Of a stretch of DNA of 64,000 bases, positions 55,542-62,983 are shown in pieces (positions within the stretch are counted from its first letter, which is position 1; every line of letters starts with the position of its first letter). The translations under genes were made by a program, and so were the position numbers. The stretch is from positions 2,604,001 to 2,668,000 of the forward strand of contig NZ_CP040792.1 in assembly GCF_021952865.1 (NCBI RefSeq). The letters run 5' to 3'. The notes below the pieces were generated by a model. That model had not been told where the DNA came from. It searched no databases and saw nothing but the letters and a program-made list of their open reading frames with translations. This DNA comes from Clavibacter californiensis (lineage in GTDB: Bacteria; Actinomycetota; Actinomycetes; Actinomycetales; Microbacteriaceae).

Positions 55542-56420
55542 ATGAAGTTCGCCCACCTGCTCGCCGACGACGGCGTGACCCCCCGACTGGCCGCGATCGT
55601 CTCCGAGGGCGAGGCGCTCTTCCTCGACGAGGTGCTCGACGACTCCCCGCGCGACCTCCAGGACCTCATCGAGCGCGGCGACGACGAGATGGCCCGCGTG
55701 CGCGCGACCGTCGAGCGCGCCGTCGCGAGCCGCACCAGCACCACGCCGGTGGACGGCCTCACGCATGCCTCCGCGATCCTCCGCCCGCCGGCCGTCTACG
55801 CCGTGGGCCTCAACTACTCCGCGCACGCCGAGGAGCTCAACATCACGAGCGCATCCGCCCCCACGGTCTTCGCGCTCTGGCCCAACTCGCTCTCGGGCCA
55901 CGAGGGCACCACGAGCTGGCCGCGCTCGCTCAGCGAGGAGGTCGACTACGAGGTGGAGCTCGGCGTCATCATCGGGAGGGCCGCGCGCGACGTGTCGGAG
56001 GCGGACGCCCTCGACCACGTCTTCGGCTACACGGTCGTCAACGACATCACGGCCCGCAACCTCCAGTTCTCGGAGCAGCAGTGGAGCCGCTGCAAGAGCT
56101 TCGACGGCTTCTCCCCCACGGGTCCCGTCGTCGTCACGCGCGACGAGGTGCCGGATCCGCAGGACCTCCGCATCACCACGGTGCTCGACGGCGAGACGGT
56201 GCAGGACGGCCGCACGAGCGGCATGGTCCGCACGGTCGCGCGCCTCGTCTCGTACCTCTCGACCTCCTCCACGCTGCTGCCCGGCACGCTCATCTCCACG
56301 GGCACGACGAGCGGCGCCGGGTACTCGCGCGACCCGCAGATCTTCCTCAAGGACGGCAGCACCGTCACGGTGTCCGTCGAGGGCATCGGCTCGCTCACGA
56401 CGCACACGCGCATCCTCTGA
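55542..56420 (+). CDS. Fumarylacetoacetate hydrolase family protein
   Basis: 292 residues. An N-terminal segment precedes the FAH domain with VGLNYSAHAEE, the metal-ligand Glu residues in EVDYEVELGVIIG and the GYTVVNDITARN segment; near the end LLPGTLISTGTTSG. Enzymes of this class hydrolyse acylpyruvates or decarboxylate 2-oxo acids in aromatic breakdown. No such pathway is nearby, so the substrate is open. Confidence 0.92.
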   Translation: MKFAHLLADDGVTPRLAAIVSEGEALFLDEVLDDSPRDLQDLIERGDDEMARVRATVERAVASRTSTTPVDGLTHASAILRPPAVYAVGLNYSAHAEELNITSASAPTVFALWPNSLSGHEGTTSWPRSLSEEVDYEVELGVIIGRAARDVSEADALDHVFGYTVVNDITARNLQFSEQQWSRCKSFDGFSPTGPVVVTRDEVPDPQDLRITTVLDGETVQDGRTSGMVRTVARLVSYLSTSSTLLPGTLISTGTTSGAGYSRDPQIFLKDGSTVTVSVEGIGSLTTHTRIL

Positions 56421-56449
56421 GTCGCGAGCCGCGCGTTCCGGGGCGCGCG

Positions 56450-56455
56450 TAGGGT
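56450..56455 (+). promoter_or_regulatory. -10 element, 45-residue gene
   Basis: TAGGGT, 7 bases before the ATG at 56463; supports a real small gene. Confidence 0.55.
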
Positions 56456-56462
56456 CGATCGC

Positions 56463-56600
56463 ATGACCGACCCGCAGCAGGACCCGATCCACGACCACTC
56501 CATCCCGGAGGACGCCGACATCTCGGCACCCGACGCCGTGGATCCCGAGACGGACGAGCTGCACGACACCACCGGCCGTCGAGGCGAGAAGGACGCGTAG
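56463..56600 (+). CDS. Small acidic protein of 45 residues
   Basis: ATG to TAG, starting TDPQQDPIHDHSIPED and ending TTGRRGEKDA: about one third Asp/Glu, four His, no Cys, no hydrophobic segment. Support comes from the -10 placed 7 bases before the ATG, strong third-position G/C bias and a new leaderless promoter 31 bases after the stop. It may be a disordered stress-type peptide. No family is recognised. Confidence 0.6.
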   Translation: MTDPQQDPIHDHSIPEDADISAPDAVDPETDELHDTTGRRGEKDA

Positions 56601-56631
56601 CGCCTCCCGGCCGACGCACGTGCGCCGCGTC

Positions 56632-56637
56632 TAGGCT
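56632..56637 (+). promoter_or_regulatory. -10 element, YtxH-like gene
   Basis: TAGGCT, 6 bases before the ATG at 56644; leaderless layout. Confidence 0.6.
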
Positions 56638-56643
56638 CGACGC

Positions 56644-57561
56644 ATGATCAACCGTCTCCTCTTCCTCGCCGGCATCGGCACCGGATACGTCCTCGGCGCG
56701 CGCGCCGGGCGCAAGCGCTACGAGGGGATCGCGCGCACCTCGCGCGCCGTCTGGTCGAGCGAGCCCGTCCAGCGCGGCGTCCGCCAGGCGCAGACCGTGC
56801 TCGACGAGAAGGGCCCCGTCGTCGTCGAGCGCACTGTCGAGACCGCCCGCGAGGTCGCGGACTTCGTCGGCCACGCGGTCCAGGGCGCCGCTGTCGCCGT
56901 CGGCCGCACCGCGCACACCGTGGGCGAGCGCATCGGCACCACCACGCAGGACGTCGCCGGTCGCGTCGGCAGCACCACGCAGGACATCGCGGGCCGGGTC
57001 GGCGACACCGCCAAGGACCTGGGCACCCGCACGGCCGACCAGACCAAGCACGTCGTCGACCGCGTCGGCCAGCAGGCCGCCGAGGTCGGGCACCGCGTCG
57101 CGGAGACGGCCGAGGACGTGCGTGACCGCGTCGTCGAGACCGCCGAGGACGCGCGCACGCGCGTCCAGGCCACGGCCGAGGACCTCCGCGAGCGCGGCGA
57201 GGAGGCCGGCCGCCGCGCCGTCTTCACCGCGGCCGAGGCGCGCGACGAGGCCCTCGCGTCGTTCGACGACGAGGACGAGACCGGTCCCGTGGCGATCCCC
57301 CAGGACGGTCACGCCGACGCGGCACCCGCCGCCGAGCCCGCACCCGCTCCCGCTCCCGCACCCGCACCCGCGAAGCCCAAGGCGGCCGCGAAGAAGGCGA
57401 CCCCGAAGCCGAAGACGACGCCGGAGCCGGCCGACGCCCCGCACGTGCCGACGCCGGGTGACATCGCCGGATCCGTGCACCGCGAGGAGCCCGCTCACGC
57501 CGCGCCCGCCGACGACGCGACCGGCACCACCCCGGCCCGCACCTCCGGCGACGACGCCTGA
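56644..57561 (+). CDS. YtxH/LEA-like membrane-associated protein
   Basis: 305 residues. A short YtxH-like N-terminus (LLFLAGIGTGYVLGARAGRKRYEGI) precedes a long helical region (about 45-200) of 11-mer-like repeats such as RVGSTTQDIAGRVGDT and TAEDVRDRVVETAEDAR, which resembles LEA/apolipoprotein proteins. The end is an Ala/Pro/Lys low-complexity tail with hexamer DNA repeats. Such proteins protect cells against desiccation or osmotic stress in some bacteria; that role here is inferred. Confidence 0.75.
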   Translation: MINRLLFLAGIGTGYVLGARAGRKRYEGIARTSRAVWSSEPVQRGVRQAQTVLDEKGPVVVERTVETAREVADFVGHAVQGAAVAVGRTAHTVGERIGTTTQDVAGRVGSTTQDIAGRVGDTAKDLGTRTADQTKHVVDRVGQQAAEVGHRVAETAEDVRDRVVETAEDARTRVQATAEDLRERGEEAGRRAVFTAAEARDEALASFDDEDETGPVAIPQDGHADAAPAAEPAPAPAPAPAPAKPKAAAKKATPKPKTTPEPADAPHVPTPGDIAGSVHREEPAHAAPADDATGTTPARTSGDDA

Positions 57562-57586
57562 TCCCGAGCACGCCACCCCGCACGTG

Positions 57587-57622
57587 ACAGCGCGCCGCAG
57601 CCGTCGGGCCGCGGCGCGCTGT
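57587..57622. terminator. Bidirectional terminator
   Basis: Perfect 12-bp stem ACAGCGCGCCGC with a 12-base loop between convergent genes. Confidence 0.7.
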
Positions 57623-57639
57623 CGTCGTCAGGGGGCGGG

Positions 57640-59157
57640 TCAGTCGGCCTGGCCGCCCTCCTCGGCGGCGTGCGCCGCGAGCATCTCTGGCGTGATCACC
57701 GACATGGCCGCCGTCACGGGCTCGAGCCCCGAGAGCCGGTCGGGCGCGAGGATCTTCTCCACCTGCGTCCGCGTCATGAGCCCCGCCTCGACCACGAGGT
57801 CCGGGATCGACGCGCTCGTCATGAGCGCCGTCTTCGCGAGGCTGGACGACGCGGCGTAGCCGATGTACGGCGTGAGCGCCGTGACGACACCGACCGACGA
57901 CTCCACCTGCGCCGCGAGCCGCTCGGTGTTGGCGGTGATCCCGTCGATGCAGTTCACGCGCAGCGTCTTCGCCGCGTTCCGCAGCCAGCTCAGCGACTGC
58001 AGCAGCGAGTGCGCGATGACGGGCTCGAACGCGTTGAGCTGCAGCTGCCCGCCCTCGGCCGCCATGGTGACCGTCACGTCGGCGCCCGCGATGGAGAACG
58101 CGACCTGGTTGACGACCTCGGGGATCACCGGGTTCACCTTGCCCGGCATGATGCTGGAGCCCGCCTGGCGCGGCGGCAGGTTGATCTCGCCGAGCCCCGC
58201 CTGCGGCCCCGACGACAGCAGCCGCAGGTCGTTGCAGATCTTCGACAGCTTGATGGCGCCGCGCTTGAGCGTCGACGACAGCGTCATGAACACGCCCGCG
58301 TCGCTCGTCGCCTCGATGAGGTCGCTCGCGGTCACGAGCGTGTAGCCCGTGATGGCGCTGAGGTGCCCGCGCACGGCGGCCGCGTAGTTCGGGTCCGCCG
58401 TGATGCCCGTGCCGATCGCCGTCGCCCCGAGGTTGATCTCCGACAGCAGCGGCACGAGCTCGCCGAGCCGCGCGTGGTCCTCGCCGAGCGTGGTCGCGAA
58501 GCCGTGGAACTCCTGGCCGAGCGTCATGGGCACGGCGTCCTGCAGCTGCGTGCGCCCGACCTTGAGCACCTGCGAGAACTGCGCGCCCTTCGCGAGGAAC
58601 GACCGGCGCAGCAGGTCGAGCTCGTCGAGCGTCTGCAGCAGCGAGTGGATGAGGGCGACCTTGAGCGCGGTCGGATACGTGTCGTTCGTCGACTGGCTGC
58701 GGTTCACGTCGTCGAGCGGGTGCATGTGCCGGTAGTCGCCGAGCGCGTGGCCGGCCCGCTCGAGGGCGCGGTTCGCGATGACCTCGTTGGTGTTCATGTT
58801 GGTGCTCGTGCCGGCGCCGCCCTGGATCACGCCGACCACGAACTGGTCGTGCAGGTGCCCGGCGATGATCTCGGTGCAGACCTCGTCGATCTGCTTCGCC
58901 TTCCGCGCGTCGAGCACGCCGATCTGCACGTTGGCGCGGGCGGCGGCCTGCTTCACCTGCGCGAGCGCGACGACGAACTCCGGGTACACGCTCAACGGCC
59001 TCAGGCTGATGGGGAAGTTCTCGAGCGCGCGCGCCGTGTGGATCCCCCAGTACGCGTCGGCGGGGACGTCCATGCTCCCCAGGCTGTCGCTCTCGGTCCG
59101 GACGGGGTGGCCGTCCGGGGTCGGGACGCGGTCGTCGTTCGGGCTGACAGGGGTCAT
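57640..59157 (-). CDS. aspA: Aspartate ammonia-lyase
   Basis: Converts aspartate to fumarate and ammonia. 505 residues of the fumarase/aspartase superfamily, with the signature GSSIMPGKVNP carrying the catalytic Ser loop, plus TNMNTNEVIANRA, SQSTNDTYPTA and VGRTQLQDAVP. The GSSxMPxKxN signature alone does not separate it from fumarase; the overall pattern favours aspartase. ATG at 59157 with GGAG upstream; the in-frame start at 59190 lacks support. Confidence 0.93.
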   Translation of the reverse strand: MTPVSPNDDRVPTPDGHPVRTESDSLGSMDVPADAYWGIHTARALENFPISLRPLSVYPEFVVALAQVKQAAARANVQIGVLDARKAKQIDEVCTEIIAGHLHDQFVVGVIQGGAGTSTNMNTNEVIANRALERAGHALGDYRHMHPLDDVNRSQSTNDTYPTALKVALIHSLLQTLDELDLLRRSFLAKGAQFSQVLKVGRTQLQDAVPMTLGQEFHGFATTLGEDHARLGELVPLLSEINLGATAIGTGITADPNYAAAVRGHLSAITGYTLVTASDLIEATSDAGVFMTLSSTLKRGAIKLSKICNDLRLLSSGPQAGLGEINLPPRQAGSSIMPGKVNPVIPEVVNQVAFSIAGADVTVTMAAEGGQLQLNAFEPVIAHSLLQSLSWLRNAAKTLRVNCIDGITANTERLAAQVESSVGVVTALTPYIGYAASSSLAKTALMTSASIPDLVVEAGLMTRTQVEKILAPDRLSGLEPVTAAMSVITPEMLAAHAAEEGGQAD

Positions 59158-59250
59158 GTGGAGGCTCCATCGTCTCGTCGCTCGTGGCATGAGGATCCCC
59201 CGACCCTACTAGCGGGGTCGCGCCGCGCCGAGGCCGCCCGGGCCCGCGGA

Positions 59251-59256
59251 TAGGCT
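59251..59256 (+). promoter_or_regulatory. -10 element, DUF429 gene
   Basis: TAGGCT, 6 bases before the ATG at 59263; leaderless layout. Confidence 0.6.
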
Positions 59257-59262
59257 CGTCGG

Positions 59263-60114
59263 ATGCGCCGCTTCCTCGGGATCGACCTCGCCTGGGCGGA
59301 GGGCACCGCGACCCGTCCGGCCCGCGAGACCGGGCTCGCGTGCATCGACTCGGCGGGCCGCGTGCTCGACCTCGCGACGGCCCGCGGGATCGACGAGGTG
59401 GCCGACTGGATCGCGCGCTGGGACGGCCCCGGAGCGGTCGCCGCGGTCGACGGGCCGCTCGTCGTCGCCAACGCGACGGGCAGCCGACTCGCCGAGAAGG
59501 AGGTCGCGTCCCGCTACGGCCGCCTCGGGATCGCCGCCTACCCGTCGAACACGGGACGCCCTGCGCAGGGCGCGGTCGCGCTGCGTCGGCGACTGGAGGA
59601 CGCGGGCTGGGTGTACGACGACGGGTCGGGTGCCGCGCCCGACGCCGACGCCCGCACGATGATCGAGTGCTATCCCTACACGACGCTGGTCGGCGCGCCC
59701 GAGCTCGGGTTCGACTCCATGAAGCCGCGCTACAAGCGCCTCGCCCCGCTGCTCGCGACGGCCGAGCGCCGGCCCCATCGCGCGGCCGAGTTCCGCGTGG
59801 TGCTCGACGCGGTCGCGGGGCTCGCGCACGCGGATCCGCCGCTCGACGTGTCGACGCACCCGCGCGCGGCCGCGCTCGTCGCTGACGGCCCGGCGATCGT
59901 GGAGCGGCAGCACAAGCACCTCGAGGACCTGCTCGACGGCCTGATCTGCGCATGGACCGCCGCGTACTGGGCGCGCCACGGACGCACGCGGTCGCAGGTG
60001 CTCGGGGCGACGGATCCCGTGGTCGACGCGTCCGGGCGGCGCGGCACGATCATCGCGCCGGCCCGGCCGCACCAGCGCGCCCCCGGCGATCCGCTGCACG
60101 CACCCGAGGCGTGA
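59263..60114 (+). CDS. DUF429 protein (RNase H-like fold)
   Basis: 283 residues. Acidic residues typical of the fold appear in FLGIDLAWAEG, VAAVDGPLVV and, near the end, LLDGLICAWTAAYWA; IECYPYTTLVG is another family landmark. Predicted nuclease-like fold of unknown function. It is a single leaderless gene, divergent from aspA and convergent with the mannosyltransferase gene. Confidence 0.85.
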   Translation: MRRFLGIDLAWAEGTATRPARETGLACIDSAGRVLDLATARGIDEVADWIARWDGPGAVAAVDGPLVVANATGSRLAEKEVASRYGRLGIAAYPSNTGRPAQGAVALRRRLEDAGWVYDDGSGAAPDADARTMIECYPYTTLVGAPELGFDSMKPRYKRLAPLLATAERRPHRAAEFRVVLDAVAGLAHADPPLDVSTHPRAAALVADGPAIVERQHKHLEDLLDGLICAWTAAYWARHGRTRSQVLGATDPVVDASGRRGTIIAPARPHQRAPGDPLHAPEA

Positions 60115-60135
60115 CCGCGGAGGCGACGCGACGGG

Positions 60136-60882
60136 TCAGCCCCGGCGGAGCCCGAAGCGGAGCTGCAGCACGAGCAGCAGGTTCTTCACGAGCGTGTCGC
60201 TCGGGATCTTGGACTCGCCCTCTGTGCGGTCCATGAACACGATCGCCACCTCGGTGGGTCGCTTGGCGAGCTTCAGCGCGCGCTGCTTCATCTCGATCTG
60301 GAAGCCGTAGCCCGTCGTCGTGATGGTGGACGGCGTGATCCGCCGCAGCAGCTCCGTCTCGTAGAGGTTGAAGCCGCCGGTGTAGTCGGTGATCCGCGAG
60401 CCGAGGAACAGGCGCGTGTAGAGGTTGCCGCCGACGCTGAGGAACCGGCGCTTGAGGTTCCAGTCGGGGGTCGCGCCGCCGCGGATGTAGCGCGAGGCGA
60501 CCACGAGGTCGGCGCCGCCGCGCACCCGGCGCAGCATCTCCGTGATGTACGAGGGGTCGTGCGAGAGGTCGGCGTCCATCTGCAGGATGTGGGTGGGCGG
60601 CTCCTCGGTCCCCAGCAGCTTCTCGAAGGCCCAGATGTACGCCGCCCCGAGGCCGGCCTTCTCCGCGCGCGTCTCGACGCGCACCCGGAAGGACTCCGTC
60701 TCGACGCTCGGCGCGATCGAGCGGGCGAGGTCCGCGGTGCCGTCGGGCGAGGAGTCGTCGACGATCATGGCCGTGATCCGGAAGTCGGCGTTCTCCGCCG
60801 CCATGGCCGCGAGCCGGGGCAGCAGCTCCCCGACGTTGCGCGCCTCCTCGTAGGTGGGGATCACGATCGTGAGACTGCTCAA
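60136..60882 (-). CDS. Polyprenol-phosphate mannosyltransferase (Ppm1/DPM1-like)
   Basis: 248-residue GT2 enzyme that loads mannose from GDP-mannose on polyprenyl phosphate for lipoglycan and protein O-mannosylation. Motifs: TIVIPTYEEARNVGEL, VDDSSPDGTADLA, the metal-binding MDADLSHDP and DYTGGFNLY. No membrane domain, as in the stand-alone actinobacterial form. No ATG or GTG is suitably placed; I take the TTG at 60882, just before the fold starts. Confidence 0.88.
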   Translation of the reverse strand: MSSLTIVIPTYEEARNVGELLPRLAAMAAENADFRITAMIVDDSSPDGTADLARSIAPSVETESFRVRVETRAEKAGLGAAYIWAFEKLLGTEEPPTHILQMDADLSHDPSYITEMLRRVRGGADLVVASRYIRGGATPDWNLKRRFLSVGGNLYTRLFLGSRITDYTGGFNLYETELLRRITPSTITTTGYGFQIEMKQRALKLAKRPTEVAIVFMDRTEGESKIPSDTLVKNLLLVLQLRFGLRRG

Positions 60883-60995
60883 GCTGGTGGTTCCGTCTCC
60901 GAATCGGGGGATGACCCGGATCCGGGCCTCGTCGAGTCTAGCCAGCGCACGCGGATCCGACCGCGCGGGACGGCCGTCGCCCGTTATCTCCTTGT

Positions 60996-61001
60996 TACAC
61001 T
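60996..61001 (+). promoter_or_regulatory. -10 element, gtrA-like gene
   Basis: TACACT preceded by TTGT, 70 bases before the GTG at 61072. It lies in the divergent region shared with the mannosyltransferase gene. Confidence 0.4.
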
Positions 61002-61071
61002 TCGGGAGGCCCGGCGCCCTGACGCCGTGCGCACCCGCCGAACCGTCCGGCGACCGCCCGGGAGGATCAGC

Positions 61072-61593
61072 GTGACCAGACTCCTCGCCGACCGCCGCGT
61101 CCGGTTCCTCATCGCGGGGCTCCTCAACACGGCCCTCGACTTCGTGCTGCTCAACGCGCTGATCCTCGCGGCCCACATGCCCGTGCTCGCCGCGAACCTG
61201 ATCTCGGTCACGGTCGGCATCACGATCTCGTACTTCCTCAACCACTTCTTCGTGTTCCGCCACGGCGAGGCGGTGACGATCGGCCGGTTCCTCAAGTTCT
61301 TCGCGGTCACGGGCTTCAGCTCGCTGCTGCTGCAGAGCGGCGTCATCTGGCTCTTCGAGCGCGGCTTCGACACGACGTTCGGCAGGTCGCTCCTGATGTT
61401 CGGCACGAGCGCGGAGCAGGAGTTCCTCGAGATCAACATCGCGAAGGCGACCGCGGTGCTCATCGGCCTCGTGTGGAACTTCACGCTGTACCGGCTCGTG
61501 GTGTTCCGGACGCCGACGCCCGCCGCGGAGGCCGGCGCCGAGGCCGCGACCGACGGCTCCCCCGCCGTCCGCCAGGCCGCGTCCGCCGACTGA
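61072..61593 (+). CDS. GtrA-family membrane protein
   Basis: 173 residues with four membrane segments and the GtrA hallmarks: RFLIAGLLNTALDFVLLN at the start, SYFLNHFFVFR and, near the end, WNFTLYRLVVFR. GtrA proteins are thought to flip polyprenyl-phosphate-sugars across the membrane. It is divergent from the polyprenol-phosphate mannosyltransferase gene, which suggests they handle the same lipid-linked sugar. GGGAGG before the GTG start. Confidence 0.9.
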   Translation: MTRLLADRRVRFLIAGLLNTALDFVLLNALILAAHMPVLAANLISVTVGITISYFLNHFFVFRHGEAVTIGRFLKFFAVTGFSSLLLQSGVIWLFERGFDTTFGRSLLMFGTSAEQEFLEINIAKATAVLIGLVWNFTLYRLVVFRTPTPAAEAGAEAATDGSPAVRQAASAD

Positions 61594-61609
61594 GCGCGCG
61601 CGCCGCCGG

Positions 61610-62887
61610 CTACAGCAGCTTCCCGACCTCCGTCACGAGCTGCTGCACGCCGAGCACCACGAACAGCAGCGCCGAGAGGCCCATGACCGTGTTGCTGAGC
61701 GGCCGGTTCCTCCACGCGCGCGGGGTGCGGTCGGTGTTGAGGAGCACGAGCAGCGTGATCGCGAGGAACGGCATGAAGAGGGCACCGAGCACGCCGTACG
61801 CGATGATCAGGCCGATCGGCTGGTCGAGGAACAGCAGCGCCATGGGCGGCACGGTCAGCCAGAGGATGAACGCCCGGTAGTAGCTGCCGCCGAGGCGACG
61901 GCGCGGGTCCTCGACGTCGAGGCCGCGGACGGTGCCGAGGAAGTCGGCGAACATGAGCGAGACGCCGTTCCAGACGCCGAGGATCGACGAGAACGACGTC
62001 GCGAAGAAGCCGAGCAGGAAGAACCAGGTCATGAAGGCGCCGTAGCGCTCCCCCAGCACGTCGGCGAGCTGCACGAGCCCGCCCTCGCCGTCAGCCAGGG
62101 CGATGTCGGCCGAGTACAGGAGCTCCGCGCCGACGACGAGCATCGAGAGCACGAAGATCCCGCTCATCACGTAGGCGACGGAGTTGTCGATGCGCATGAC
62201 CGTCATCCAGCGGGGCGCGACCCAGCCCTTCTCGCGCAGCCAGTAGCCGTAGGCGGCGAGCGTGATGGTGCCGCCTACGCCGCCCGCGATGCTCAGCGCG
62301 ACGACGAGGCCGCCCTCGGGGATCGTCGGGACGAGGCCCGTGAGGAGCGCGGGCAGGTTCGGCACGGTGACGATCGCGGCGCCCACGACGGTCACGAACA
62401 TGAGGCCGACGAACACCGCGATGATCTTCTCGAACGCGGAGTAGCGCCCGAACCAGACCACGACGGCGCCCACGAGGCCGCACGCGATGGCGAACACCTT
62501 GAGGTCCACGCCCGGGAAGAGGGCCGCGAGCGGGAGCGCCGAGGAGCTCATCGCGGCCGCGCCGTAGACGAGGCCCCAGATGAGGATGTACGGACCGAAG
62601 TACCACGTGGTCCAGCGGCCGACGGTGCGCCAGCCCTCGAAGATGGTCCTCCCCGTCGAGAGCGAGTACCGGCCGGCGCCCTCCACCAGGAAGATCTTGA
62701 TGATCACGCCGAGGACCGCGGCCCAGAGCAGCGCGTAGCCGAATCGGGATCCGGCCACGAGCGTCGCCACGAGGTCGCCCGCGCCGATGCCCGTGGCGGC
62801 CACCACGAGGCCGGGGCCGACGATGCGCCAGCGCTTGGCTGACTCCTGGGGTTCGCGGACGTCGCCGCGGCTGTCGAGGTCGGTCAT
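61610..62887 (-). CDS. Nramp-related transporter without the canonical metal site
   Basis: 425 residues with about 11 membrane segments and an Nramp-like layout. The TM1 motif DPGN is replaced by ATGIGAGDL, and the TM6 metal motif (MPH in classic members) by GGVGGTITLAAYGYW. It belongs to a divergent prokaryotic clade; related non-canonical Nramp proteins transport Mg2+ or other substrates. GGGAG lies 7 bases before the ATG at 62887, which I prefer to two upstream in-frame starts. Confidence 0.85.
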   Translation of the reverse strand: MTDLDSRGDVREPQESAKRWRIVGPGLVVAATGIGAGDLVATLVAGSRFGYALLWAAVLGVIIKIFLVEGAGRYSLSTGRTIFEGWRTVGRWTTWYFGPYILIWGLVYGAAAMSSSALPLAALFPGVDLKVFAIACGLVGAVVVWFGRYSAFEKIIAVFVGLMFVTVVGAAIVTVPNLPALLTGLVPTIPEGGLVVALSIAGGVGGTITLAAYGYWLREKGWVAPRWMTVMRIDNSVAYVMSGIFVLSMLVVGAELLYSADIALADGEGGLVQLADVLGERYGAFMTWFFLLGFFATSFSSILGVWNGVSLMFADFLGTVRGLDVEDPRRRLGGSYYRAFILWLTVPPMALLFLDQPIGLIIAYGVLGALFMPFLAITLLVLLNTDRTPRAWRNRPLSNTVMGLSALLFVVLGVQQLVTEVGKLL

Positions 62888-62927
62888 GAGCGGGCTCCCG
62901 TGCGTCATCGGATGGGGGTCCCGTCCC

Positions 62928-62933
62928 ACCTTA
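62928..62933 (-). promoter_or_regulatory. -10 element, Nramp-like gene
   Basis: TAAGGT, about 40 bases before the ATG at 62887. Confidence 0.45.
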
Positions 62934-62949
62934 CGCAGGGCTGGGCGCC

Positions 62950-62971
62950 GCGCGGCCGCCAGCGGTCGCGC
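62950..62971 (-). terminator. Hairpin after purine permease gene
   Basis: 10-bp stem GCGCGGCCGC with one G-T mismatch and a 2-base loop, 12 bases after the permease stop. Confidence 0.45.
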
Positions 62972-62983
62972 GACGTGCGCGGA

